From Gammaproteobacteria bacterium (GTDB taxonomy: Bacteria; Pseudomonadota; Gammaproteobacteria; Pseudomonadales; Pseudohongiellaceae): 35,081 bases of DNA. Made by a program: the position numbers and the translations under genes. Shown here piece by piece: positions 25,756-33,873 of the stretch. The notes under the pieces were generated by a model. The model was not told the origin of the DNA. It did not search any database and worked only from the letters and a program-made list of their open reading frames with translations. The stretch spans positions 1 through 35,081 of the forward strand of contig JAFMKB010000026.1 in the NCBI GenBank assembly GCA_017853205.1, written 5' to 3'. How positions within the stretch are numbered: position 1 is the stretch's first letter; every line of letters starts with the position of its first letter.

Positions 25756-26280
25756 ATGCGCTCCACTTCACACGCTGCGCACCGCAAAAATCGCGCTCCG
25801 AGCAGTTCATTGAAGGGATTGCTCTGCAGCGCTGTCGCCACCGCGTTAGCACTGAGTGCGACGCTCGCGAGTGCGCAGTTTGGCGAACGCACCCCCTCCT
25901 TCTTAGACCAGAATGCGACACCGCAGGTTTTGCCCATTGACTCCGCCTTTCCATTCCACCTGAGCGCTGTCGACGGCAACAAGCTAGCAATCACCTGGAA
26001 GCCGGCGCCTGAGCACTATCTCTATCGGCACCGTTTTGCTTTCTCAGCAGGCGGACAAACCCTGCCCTTCACCTTGCCAGACGGTCTCGCAATGGAAGAC
26101 GAATTTTTCGGCGCTATTGAGGCCTATTTCGACGTAGTTATCACCGAAATCGACCTTTCTTCTGCGCGCGCCCTGCCCGCCGATTCGTCTCTCAACATTC
26201 GCTTTCAAGGATGCGCCGCGTGGGGCTTCTGCTACCCGCCGCAAACCGTCGACATTCCGCTGCACGAACTATTCGATTAA
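25756..26280 (+). CDS. Free-standing DsbD alpha domain, periplasmic
   Basis: Matches only the N-terminal periplasmic domain of the thiol:disulfide reductase DsbD. The 174-residue protein has a signal peptide (hydrophobic 21-40, cleavage after ASA40). The mature part then follows DsbD alpha: FPFHLSAVDGNKLAITW, PEHYLYRHRF, LPDGLAMEDEFFG, and QGCAAWGFCYPPQT with the redox pair Cys153 and Cys159, as in the E. coli segment around Cys103/Cys109. The membrane (beta) and thioredoxin-like (gamma) domains are absent; the frame stops and 120 noncoding bases lead to aroQ. In Pseudomonas full-length dsbD sits at this spot upstream of aroQ. The ATG at 25756 has AAGGAG 7 bases upstream. It would need another membrane donor, such as a CcdA-like protein, to be reduced; that is inference. 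Confidence 0.85.
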   Translation: MRSTSHAAHRKNRAPSSSLKGLLCSAVATALALSATLASAQFGERTPSFLDQNATPQVLPIDSAFPFHLSAVDGNKLAITWKPAPEHYLYRHRFAFSAGGQTLPFTLPDGLAMEDEFFGAIEAYFDVVITEIDLSSARALPADSSLNIRFQGCAAWGFCYPPQTVDIPLHELFD

Positions 26281-26316
26281 CTCAATTTGAGTTCCTTATC
26301 ACTAATACTAGTGATA
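26279..26316. promoter_or_regulatory. Two adjacent inverted repeats upstream of aroQ
   Basis: AACTCAA-T-TTGAGTT (26279-26293) is a 7+7 palindrome starting in the stop codon of the DsbD-alpha gene. Right after it TATCACTA-ATAC-TAGTGATA (26297-26316) is a perfect 8-bp stem with a 4-base loop. Neither has a following T tract. They could end or process the upstream transcript, or be operator sites for aroQ. The sequence is clear, the role is not. Confidence 0.4.
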
Positions 26317-26400
26317 TTCAGATTAAATTCTGCGAAAATGCTTTGAAAATTGGCAATCTATCGGTAATTTCGCGCAAATAGCGCACAATGTGGCAAAACT

Positions 26401-26838
26401 ATGGCATCGATACTCGTCTTAAATGGCCCCAATCTCAATCTCCTAGGCAGCCGAGAGCCCGAAATATATGGCTCTGATACCCTCGACGACATCACTCTGC
26501 GCCTTGGCACCGCCTGCTTAGAAGCAGGTCATACGTTCGACAGCTTTCAAAGCAACAGCGAAGGAGAGCTTATCGACCGCATCCATACCGCGAGAGCTGC
26601 GCAGGTCGACTATATGCTCGTAAATTTCGGCGGCTTTACACACACCAGTGTCGCCCTGCGAGACGCCATGCTGGCCTCCGAAATCCCTTTTATCGAAGTG
26701 CATCTGTCAAACCTCTATCGACGCGAAGATTTCAGGCACCACTCGTTTTTCTCGGACATCGCAGAGGGCTGCATCATCGGTCTCGGCGCACAAGGCTATG
26801 AGCTCGCGCTCGAGGCGGCGCTCGCGCGTCTGAAGTAG
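26401..26838 (+). CDS. aroQ: 3-dehydroquinate dehydratase, type II
   Basis: Third step of the shikimate pathway: anti-elimination of water from 3-dehydroquinate. The 145-residue protein has [20 protein letters not shown] with catalytic Tyr23, [11 protein letters not shown], Asn75, [10 protein letters not shown] and EVHLSN with His101, the same numbers as in well-studied type II enzymes. NFGGFTHTS differs from the usual NP(G/A)-FTHTS by Phe for Pro at residue 76. No good ribosome binding site precedes the ATG. It is the first gene of the conserved aroQ–accB–accC block; accB follows after about 115 bases. Confidence 0.96.
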   Translation: MASILVLNGPNLNLLGSREPEIYGSDTLDDITLRLGTACLEAGHTFDSFQSNSEGELIDRIHTARAAQVDYMLVNFGGFTHTSVALRDAMLASEIPFIEVHLSNLYRREDFRHHSFFSDIAEGCIIGLGAQGYELALEAALARLK

Positions 26839-26952
26839 CACGCATTAAGAGCAGGCCTGCACGCAGCTCAGAACCGCTTTTAACTCAGTCTTTTTTAACA
26901 CCTTTAACGTGCCCCGAGCGTGGCATTCTCAACCAAAGAGGCGACAAGCAAA

Positions 26953-27408
26953 ATGGATATCAGGAAGGTAAAAAAACTCATCGAACTACTCGAGGCGTCT
27001 GACATTGCGGAAATCGAAATTAAAGAAGGCGAAGAATCAGTTCGAATCAGCCGCGGTTCCAGCTCTGTCCAGCCTCAAGCCGTAACCTATCAGATGCCGC
27101 AGGCCGCAGCGCCAGCGCCTGCAGCTGCGCCGGCAGCGGGTGCTTCGACCCCGAGCGCCACCCCTGCCGCGTCTGCGAATGCTGTGAAATCGCCAATGGT
27201 AGGCACTTTCTACAGTTCTCCCTCTCCCTCGTCTCCCCCTTTCGTTGAAGTCGGCAAACACGTGAAGGCCGGCGATGTAATTTGCATCGTTGAGGCGATG
27301 AAAATGATGAATCAGATCGAGGCAGATCACGCCGGCATCGTCGAAGCCATTCTCGTCCAAGACGGCGAGCCAGTCGAATTCGACCAACCCCTCATCGTCA
27401 TCGCTTAG
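26953..27408 (+). CDS. accB: Biotin carboxyl carrier protein AccB
   Basis: Biotin carrier of acetyl-CoA carboxylase. The 151-residue protein begins [18 protein letters not shown] like the E. coli protein, has an Ala/Pro-rich linker at about 49-76, then the biotinyl domain with the thumb-like segment [17 protein letters not shown] and the biotinylation site EAMKMMN at Lys117. A GTG at 26920 is in frame and would add eleven residues, but the family N-terminus and GAGG 11 bases ahead support the ATG at 26953. accC follows 53 bases later, the usual accBC operon feeding fatty-acid synthesis with malonyl-CoA. Confidence 0.96.
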   Translation: MDIRKVKKLIELLEASDIAEIEIKEGEESVRISRGSSSVQPQAVTYQMPQAAAPAPAAAPAAGASTPSATPAASANAVKSPMVGTFYSSPSPSSPPFVEVGKHVKAGDVICIVEAMKMMNQIEADHAGIVEAILVQDGEPVEFDQPLIVIA

Positions 27409-27461
27409 CGCCCAAACCCAGTTCATGCTGGGGGCGGACTAACAATTTAGGGATTTGTTCA

Positions 27462-28802
27462 ATGCTTAAAAAAGTACTAATTGCGAACCGTGGTGAGATT
27501 GCCTTGCGCGTCCTGCGCGCCTGCAAACAGCTCGGTATTAAAACGGTCGCTGTACACTCAACCGCCGACAAAGATCTCATGCATGTTCATCTCGCAGATG
27601 AGTCTGTGTGCATCGGGCCGCCAAGCCCTACCGAGAGCTACCTCAACATTCCATCGATTATTTCGGCGATGGAAGTTACCGAAGCCGATGCGGTGCACCC
27701 AGGCTATGGCTTTCTCTCTGAGAATGCGGACTTCGCAGAACAGGTCGAGAACAGCGGTTTTACCTTTATCGGCCCTACGGCAGAAACCATCCGCATGATG
27801 GGCGACAAAGTCTCGGCCATTAAAGTGATGATCGAGGCGGGCGTACCAACGGTACCGGGATCTAACGGCCCTCTAGACAACGATGATGCACGCACCTTGC
27901 AGATCGCCCGCGATATCGGTTACCCGGTTATCATAAAAGCAGCGGCAGGTGGTGGCGGACGCGGTATGCGCGTGGTGCATGACGAAGCGGATCTGCTGAG
28001 CAGTATTCATGTCACACAAACGGAAGCGCAGTCTTTCTTCGGCAGCGGCATTTGCTATCTCGAGAAATATCTCGAGAATCCTCGCCATGTCGAAATACAA
28101 GTCTTAGGCGACGGACAAGGCAATGCTATCCATCTCGGAGACCGCGACTGCTCATTGCAGCGCCGTCATCAAAAAGTAATCGAAGAGGCACCTGCGCCAG
28201 GAATCCCCGACCCTATCAGAGCGGAAGTCGCCGCTACCTGTATCCGCGCCTGTGAGCAAATGAAATACCGTGGCGCAGGCACGCTCGAATTCCTCTACCA
28301 AGACGAGCGTTTCTACTTTATCGAAATGAATACACGCGTTCAGGTCGAGCATCCGGTCACAGAGCAGGTGAGCGGCGTAGACATCGTTCGCGAGCAACTG
28401 TTGATCGCAGGCGGCAGCCCGCTGAGCTACAAACAGTCGGATATTGTGATTAAAGGCCACTCATTCGAATGTCGCATCAATGCAGAAGACCCAGCAACCT
28501 TCCTACCTAGCCCAGGCAAAGTGACGATGTTCCATGCGCCGGGCGGTAACGGCGTTCGTGTCGACTCTCATCTGTACAGTGGCTACACAGTGCCTCCTTT
28601 TTACGACTCGCTCATCGCCAAGGTAATTTGTTCGGCCGATACGAGGGAGGAAGCATTGAGGCGAATGGAAATCGCGCTCGAGGAAATGCTTATCGATGGT
28701 ATTAGCAGCAACATTGCGCTGCATAAAGACCTCGCTCGCGACAATGAGTTTAAAAAAGGCGGCGTCAACATTCACTATCTCGAGAAGAAGCTTAAACTCT
28801 AA
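27462..28802 (+). CDS. accC: Biotin carboxylase AccC
   Basis: ATP-dependent carboxylation of the biotin on AccB. The 446-residue protein matches the E. coli length (449) and order: N-terminal domain [40 protein letters not shown]-grasp domain with [50 protein letters not shown] and [14 protein letters not shown], then the C-terminal domain with [17 protein letters not shown] stands about 10 bases before the ATG. The accBC unit appears to end at the hairpin at 28841-28866. Confidence 0.97.
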   Translation: MLKKVLIANRGEIALRVLRACKQLGIKTVAVHSTADKDLMHVHLADESVCIGPPSPTESYLNIPSIISAMEVTEADAVHPGYGFLSENADFAEQVENSGFTFIGPTAETIRMMGDKVSAIKVMIEAGVPTVPGSNGPLDNDDARTLQIARDIGYPVIIKAAAGGGGRGMRVVHDEADLLSSIHVTQTEAQSFFGSGICYLEKYLENPRHVEIQVLGDGQGNAIHLGDRDCSLQRRHQKVIEEAPAPGIPDPIRAEVAATCIRACEQMKYRGAGTLEFLYQDERFYFIEMNTRVQVEHPVTEQVSGVDIVREQLLIAGGSPLSYKQSDIVIKGHSFECRINAEDPATFLPSPGKVTMFHAPGGNGVRVDSHLYSGYTVPPFYDSLIAKVICSADTREEALRRMEIALEEMLIDGISSNIALHKDLARDNEFKKGGVNIHYLEKKLKL

Positions 28803-28840
28803 CATTCCCGCGTTTAGTTTTATTCTATACGGTATAAAAT

Positions 28841-28866
28841 GGGCGACATTAGCCGCCCGTTTTTTC
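28841..28866 (+). terminator. Intrinsic terminator after accC
   Basis: GGGCG (28841-28845) pairs with CGCCC (28854-28858), with a further C-G pair inside after one mismatch and loop ATTA, followed by T6 (28860-28865). An A-rich stretch precedes the stem. A small palindrome TATAC-G-GTATA (28826-28836) lies just upstream. It would end the accBC transcript 39 bases before prmA; some read-through to prmA is likely. Confidence 0.7.
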
Positions 28867-28904
28867 TTTCTGCTCTCGCTCAACCAACAAATAGAGAGTC
28901 CAGC

Positions 28905-29798
28905 ATGAACTGGCAACAACTAAAAATTCAAATAGTCCCCGAGCATGTCGATTTCATTGAACAACAGCTTTTAAATGCGGGCGCTGTTTCGATCACGTAT
29001 CTCGATGCGGAAGATCAGCCGGTATTCCAGGAAGAGCTAGACAGCACCCCTTTGTGGGACAGCCTCGTGCTGTGCGCACTCTTCGAAGAGGACACAGACC
29101 TCAGCGAAGTGCTCATCTGGCTCCGTAGCAATGCGTCTATCGTTAATAGAGAGAGCCTTGGGGTTGAAAAAATCGAGGATCAGGCATGGGAACGCAGCTG
29201 GATGGACTCTTTCTCTGCGATGCAGTTTGGCGAAAAACTGTGGATCTGTCCGAGCTGGCAAGAACCGCCCGACCCTAGTGCAACCACTATCATGCTCGAC
29301 CCTGGGCTTGCTTTTGGCAGCGGTAGTCATGCCACCACGGCGCTTTGCCTGCAGTGGCTGGCGACGCAGGATCTTAGCGATAAAGACGTCGTCGACTATG
29401 GCTGCGGCTCTGGCATTCTCGCGATAGCCGCCGCGCTACTCGGCGCCAAACGTGTGCAAGGCGTAGACAACGACCCACAGGCTGTCCTAGCCACGAACGA
29501 CAACTGCGCACGCAACGGTCTTCCAAAAGGCAGCGTTGGAACCTTCTTGCCTGAAGCATATGATGCGATCAGCAGTCCTGCGAGCGTCGACATTTTGCTC
29601 GCCAATATCCTCGCCGAACCCTTACATAGCCTAGCGCCGAAGTTTGCCTCCCTTGTAAAACCTAAAGGCAGCATTGTCCTCTCGGGCCTTCTCGCCGAGC
29701 AGGCCGAAGCAATTATCGATACCTACAGTCAATGGTTTGATATGAGCTCGGCAGTTCACCGCGAAGACTGGGTTCGGATAAGCGGGATTAGGCGCTAG
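28905..29798 (+). CDS. prmA: Ribosomal protein L11 methyltransferase PrmA
   Basis: SAM-dependent trimethylation of ribosomal protein L11. The 297-residue protein (E. coli 293) begins MNWQQLKIQI and shows ERSWMDSFSAMQFGEKLWICPSW in sections, the substrate-binding DPGLAFGSGSHATT, the SAM motif VVDYGCGSGILAIAAA with VDNDPQA, and LLANILAEPL. An in-frame ATG at 28839 lies within the terminator hairpin and is unlikely; the ATG at 28905 has AGAGAG upstream and the family N-terminus. The next gene follows after 35 bases. Confidence 0.95.
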   Translation: MNWQQLKIQIVPEHVDFIEQQLLNAGAVSITYLDAEDQPVFQEELDSTPLWDSLVLCALFEEDTDLSEVLIWLRSNASIVNRESLGVEKIEDQAWERSWMDSFSAMQFGEKLWICPSWQEPPDPSATTIMLDPGLAFGSGSHATTALCLQWLATQDLSDKDVVDYGCGSGILAIAAALLGAKRVQGVDNDPQAVLATNDNCARNGLPKGSVGTFLPEAYDAISSPASVDILLANILAEPLHSLAPKFASLVKPKGSIVLSGLLAEQAEAIIDTYSQWFDMSSAVHREDWVRISGIRR

Positions 29799-29833
29799 CT
29801 TAAAATACAATTTGTGAACAAAATCGGACAACT

Positions 29834-30583
29834 ATGAATACAGTCGCTGCCCGTTGCCCCTTTTGCCACTCTCGAATCACAATAAGCGCGCGGCTGGTCG
29901 GGGACGCCACGCCGCAGGTCCGCTGCGGATCGTGCCTCCGACTTTTCGATGCAACGCAGAGTGCGGCGATACGTGCGCGCGCATTGAGCACCGACTACGC
30001 GCTACTCAGCGGCGGGGGGTTGGAGCCGCTTGAATCGCCCGAACTGCCCTCCGTCGAGGCTGAGTCTATCGAGATTACCGCCAAGCCTGAGAGATCTTGG
30101 CGTGACGTCGCCAAGGTGTCGGGCCAAGTTGCTTGCCTTGTTCTGCTAATCGCGGCGCTCGCCGCACAATACCTCTGGTATAACCGGCATCTTTATCAGC
30201 ATTCGCCGACACTCTACCCGCTCTATGCGCGGTCCTGCGACCTGCTCTCGTGTTCGATCCCGCCTTTTGTTGATATTTCGGCTCTCCGGGGAGAGACGCT
30301 CACCGTCGCCTCCGGTAGCGAGGGCAACACCAGCCTTGTTGTGAGCTTTAGACTGCACAATTCGGCTCCGCTCGCACAGGCACCGCCAATTCTCATCCTC
30401 AGCTTTGATACAGCGGCTCGGCGCAGCGTAGCACTGCGAGAATTTGCACCGAAAGAGTATTTGCCCGCGTCGGTCGATCCGAACAGAGCGCTCGCAGCCG
30501 GTGAACGCGTGAACATTCGGTTAGAGCTTCTAGATCCCGGCGCCGAGGCGGTTAACTATACCGTCGCTTTCAGGGCGCCTTAA
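29834..30583 (+). CDS. Zinc-ribbon and DUF3426 membrane protein
   Basis: Uncharacterised protein conserved between prmA and dusB in Pseudomonas-like genomes. The 249 residues show an N-terminal MJ0042-type zinc ribbon with Cys8, Cys11, Cys31 and Cys34 (CPFC and CGSC), a variable acidic linker (about 45-88), one membrane helix at about 97-116 (VACLVLLIAALAAQYLWY), and a C-terminal DUF3426-like domain outside the cytoplasm with CDLLSC. The topology puts the zinc ribbon in the cytoplasm and the C-domain in the periplasm. Function not known. Confidence 0.85.
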   Translation: MNTVAARCPFCHSRITISARLVGDATPQVRCGSCLRLFDATQSAAIRARALSTDYALLSGGGLEPLESPELPSVEAESIEITAKPERSWRDVAKVSGQVACLVLLIAALAAQYLWYNRHLYQHSPTLYPLYARSCDLLSCSIPPFVDISALRGETLTVASGSEGNTSLVVSFRLHNSAPLAQAPPILILSFDTAARRSVALREFAPKEYLPASVDPNRALAAGERVNIRLELLDPGAEAVNYTVAFRAP

Positions 30584-30785
30584 TGCAGTCACTCCGAAGA
30601 TAGAGTGTCGCGCGATAGCACTGGTCCGAAAGCAGCGCTGAAGCAAAGGTCTTCCGCTGCGCCTAAGTCATCGCTATCATAAGCGACAGTTGCAAGTTCC
30701 CGCAGATAGAGTAAGCGAGACTGTCGAAAACTACGTTATTCTTCGGTTTAGCCTACAGCCGGTTACAACCATTGAGAGACTATCC

Positions 30786-31790
30786 GTGCAAAGCATCGGC
30801 CCATATACATTGCGTAACAACCTCTTCCTCGCGCCGATGGTTGGGGTCTGCGACGCGCCTTTCCGTGAGATCTGCAGCCAACAGGGAGCAGGGATCACCG
30901 TTGCCGAAATGCTACCGTCGAGCAAAGAACTGTGGGAGAAAGAGCGACTGAGATTGCGTCAGGTGAAGGCAGAAGTCAGTAGCCCACAGGTAATCCAGAT
31001 TGCAGGATCTGACCCAGGAATAATGGCGCAATGCGCACGGCATAATGCGGAACTTGGGGCCGATGCGATCGATATAAATATGGGCTGCCCCGCTAAGAAG
31101 GTCATGAAAAAAGCGGCAGGCTCCGCACTGCTGCGCGATACAGACCTCGTCGAGCGCATCTTGCGCGCGGTAGTCGCCGCCGTAGAAATTCCCGTCACGC
31201 TTAAAATCCGCACAGGCTGGTGTCCCGAGTCTCGCAATGGTGTCGAAGTCGCAAAAATAGCCGAGGACTGTGGCATTCAGCTTCTGACTGTCCACGGGCG
31301 AACCCGTGAGTGTCGATTCAAGGGCGCAGTGGAATACGACACGATTGCCGCTATCAAACAAGCAGTGGGAATCCCCATTGTTGCTAACGGCGATATCGAC
31401 TCACCGGAGCGCGCGCAGCACGTACTTCATCACACGGGCGCAGACGCACTGATGATCGGTCGCGGTGCACAGGGCAGCCCCTGGCTATTCCGTCAAATTG
31501 AGCGATTTCTCAAAGACGGTACCCATCTACCAACTCCCTCGGCACAGGAGCGGCATGAGGTCGCTGTAAGCCATTTGCATAAACTTCATAGTTTCTACGG
31601 CGAACACCGCGGCGCACTTTACGCGCGAAAACATGTAAACGGTTATGCGGAGGGGCTTGAAGGCGCCCGCGAATTTATGCAGGCGTTCAACGCAGCGACT
31701 GAGGCACAACACCAGTTAGACTTAGTCGACGCCTTCTTCCAGAAGGCCATCGCAAACACCGAATCAGCAGCGCGAGGCATTGCAGCATGA
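30786..31790 (+). CDS. dusB: tRNA-dihydrouridine synthase B
   Basis: FMN-dependent reduction of a uridine in the tRNA D-loop. The 334-residue protein has APMVGVCDAPFR, the catalytic cysteine of NMGCPAKKV at Cys101, TLKIRTG, VHGRTRECRFKG, IVANGDI and MIGRGAQGSPWLF, all typical Dus blocks. The start is uncertain: the frame is open from a TTG at 30690, but a GTG at 30786, with GAGAG about 8 bases before it, gives the family N-terminus SIGPYTLRNNLFLAPMVG and normal length. The upstream 202 bases contain a small stem TCGCT-ATCATA-AGCGA (30671-30686). The last codon overlaps the fis start as ATGA, the classical dusB–fis operon. Confidence 0.93.
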   Translation: MQSIGPYTLRNNLFLAPMVGVCDAPFREICSQQGAGITVAEMLPSSKELWEKERLRLRQVKAEVSSPQVIQIAGSDPGIMAQCARHNAELGADAIDINMGCPAKKVMKKAAGSALLRDTDLVERILRAVVAAVEIPVTLKIRTGWCPESRNGVEVAKIAEDCGIQLLTVHGRTRECRFKGAVEYDTIAAIKQAVGIPIVANGDIDSPERAQHVLHHTGADALMIGRGAQGSPWLFRQIERFLKDGTHLPTPSAQERHEVAVSHLHKLHSFYGEHRGALYARKHVNGYAEGLEGAREFMQAFNAATEAQHQLDLVDAFFQKAIANTESAARGIAA

Positions 31791-32176
31791 GCAACCTAAG
31801 CGATTCGGATGGATCTATGCTCGATGAGATATTCGGTGTAGACGACGACTCCGTTGGCATTGATCTCCCCGCTTTTGCGCCTGCAAGCCTTCAAGAAACT
31901 GAAACCCTGCGCGCAGCACTCCATCTCGACGAGTTGCGCCCCTCTGACGCCCCGACCTTGCGAGAGCAGGTGAGAAGCTCTGTCGAAAACTATTTCGACC
32001 TATTAGAAGGCGAGCAGGCGAAAGACCTCTACGCGCTCGTGTTGACTGAGGTCGAAGCGCCTCTGCTCGCCGCGGTAATGCAACAAACGCGGGGCAATCA
32101 GAGCAAGGCGGCTATCGTGCTCGGACTCAATCGTGGTACCCTTCGCACCAAGCTAAAACAGTATGGACTGCTGTAA
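31787..32176 (+). CDS. fis: DNA-binding protein Fis, N-terminally extended
   Basis: Nucleoid-associated regulator. Residues about 57-129 match E. coli Fis residues 26-98 throughout: LREQVRSSVENYFDLLEG, DLYALVLTEVEAPLL, then the helix-turn-helix TRGNQSKAAIVLGLNRGTLRTKLKQYGLL region. At 129 residues it is about 31 longer than E. coli Fis, and the first 56 residues, rich in Asp and Glu (DEIFGVDDDSVGID), do not resemble the beta-hairpin arm that activates Hin recombination. The ATG overlaps the dusB stop by ATGA; an internal ATG at 31817 would shorten it by ten residues. No other start fits the coupling better. Confidence 0.92.
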   Translation: MSNLSDSDGSMLDEIFGVDDDSVGIDLPAFAPASLQETETLRAALHLDELRPSDAPTLREQVRSSVENYFDLLEGEQAKDLYALVLTEVEAPLLAAVMQQTRGNQSKAAIVLGLNRGTLRTKLKQYGLL

Positions 32177-32266
32177 ATCGGCGCCCTCTCGCACCTAGCG
32201 ACGTCAATTTACACACGGCCGCCGCGCTAACCAATCACCTACCCGCAACTACAAAGAAGCCAAGCT

Positions 32267-33859
32267 ATGACCTCAGACACCTCTGTCGCCATCCGCCGAG
32301 CCTTGCTCAGTGTTTCAGATAAAGCAGGCCTTGTGCCCTTCGCTCAATCACTCACCGACCTTGGTGTCGAATTACTCTCTACGGGCGGTACCTATCGTCT
32401 CCTTCAGGAGGCCGGTATTGCGGCAATCGAGATTTCTGAGTACACGGGCTTCCCTGAGATGATGGATGGTCGCGTGAAAACTCTACATCCCAAGGTTCAC
32501 GGCGGCATACTCGCCCGTCGTGACCAAGATCAGGCGGTAATGGACGCACACGATATCCCGCCGATCGACTTGGTGGTGGTTAATCTCTATCCCTTCGAGG
32601 CAACAGTTGCAAACCCAGAGTGTGATCTGCCCACCGCGATCGAGAATATCGACATCGGTGGACCTACGATGTTGCGCGCTGCGGCCAAAAACAACCGCTT
32701 CGTAACGGTTGTAGTAAACCCCAGCGACTATGACGAACTCATTGCTCAACTCAAAGCCAATGACTGCAGCCTCGATCAAGCGACGCGTTTCAACTTTGCG
32801 GTTAAGACCTTCGAGCATACCGCCGCCTACGATGGCGCAATAGCAAACTACTTAGGCACAAAGCTGCCTGCTGCAGACACAGAGGACGACACCTCTGCTC
32901 TACCCCGCACATATAACAGCCAGTTTTTAAAGGCTCAGGACATGCGCTACGGCGAGAATCCCCATCAAGCCGCGGCATTCTATGTTGAGCGTGAGCCGGC
33001 TGAAGCCAGTATCAGCACAGCCAAACAACTTCAGGGCAAAGCGCTGTCGTATAACAACATTGCAGACACTGACGCTGCTCTTGAATGCGTAAAAGAATTC
33101 GCCGAGCCAGCCTGCGTTATCGTTAAGCACGCAAATCCCTGTGGCGTCGCAGTCGCCGAATCGGCACTCGCAGCGTATGAGCGCGCTTTCCAAACCGACC
33201 CAACATCCGCGTTCGGCGGCATCATCGCGTTTAATCGCGAACTTGATGCGGCAACCGCCCAGCGCATCGTCGACCAGCAGTTTACCGAGGTCATTATTGC
33301 TCCGTCGGTTTCAGCCGAAGCGCTGGCAATTACGGCGAGCAAGCAAAACGTGCGCGTTCTGTCCTGCGGTCAGTGGCCGGCGACGCGCGTGGCGGGCCTA
33401 GACTACAAACGTGTGAACGGCGGTCTCCTCGTGCAAGATCGCGACATCGCGACTATCAGCGCTGCAGACCTCAAGCAGGTTAGCGCGCGTGCGCCGAGTG
33501 CTGACGAGATTCGTGACCTTCTGTTCGCGTGGTCGGTCGCACAGTACGTGAAATCTAACGCTATTGTTTACTGCAAAGACCTGCAGACAATCGGCATAGG
33601 CGCAGGCCAGATGAGCCGAGTCTACAGTGCGCGCATCGCCGGCATTAAAGCTGCGGATGAAAATTTAGTTGTCGAGGGTTCGGTGATGGCGTCGGATGCA
33701 TTCTTTCCATTCCGGGATGGCATCGACGCCGCGGCAGCAGCGGGCATCACCGCAGTGATCCAACCGGGCGGTTCGATGCGCGATGACGAGGTGATTGCCG
33801 CTGCAGACGAGGCCAACATCGCCATGGTCTTTACCGGTATTCGTCACTTCCGGCACTAG
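32267..33859 (+). CDS. purH: AICAR transformylase / IMP cyclohydrolase
   Basis: Last two steps of IMP synthesis. The 530-residue protein (E. coli 529) has the N-terminal MGS-like cyclohydrolase domain with [45 protein letters not shown] and NLYPFEATV, and the C-terminal transformylase domain with [35 protein letters not shown] [17 protein letters not shown] and the end [11 protein letters not shown]...[13 protein letters not shown]. The ribosome binding site is weak (AAGAAG). It lies 90 bases after fis and 14 bases before purD. Confidence 0.97.
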   Translation: MTSDTSVAIRRALLSVSDKAGLVPFAQSLTDLGVELLSTGGTYRLLQEAGIAAIEISEYTGFPEMMDGRVKTLHPKVHGGILARRDQDQAVMDAHDIPPIDLVVVNLYPFEATVANPECDLPTAIENIDIGGPTMLRAAAKNNRFVTVVVNPSDYDELIAQLKANDCSLDQATRFNFAVKTFEHTAAYDGAIANYLGTKLPAADTEDDTSALPRTYNSQFLKAQDMRYGENPHQAAAFYVEREPAEASISTAKQLQGKALSYNNIADTDAALECVKEFAEPACVIVKHANPCGVAVAESALAAYERAFQTDPTSAFGGIIAFNRELDAATAQRIVDQQFTEVIIAPSVSAEALAITASKQNVRVLSCGQWPATRVAGLDYKRVNGGLLVQDRDIATISAADLKQVSARAPSADEIRDLLFAWSVAQYVKSNAIVYCKDLQTIGIGAGQMSRVYSARIAGIKAADENLVVEGSVMASDAFFPFRDGIDAAAAAGITAVIQPGGSMRDDEVIAAADEANIAMVFTGIRHFRH

Positions 33860-33873
33860 AGAAGGAATAGCAC

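Noticed and set aside
26851..26860. GCAGGCCTGC palindrome after aroQ as a terminator
   Set aside because: It has no loop and no T tract directly after it.
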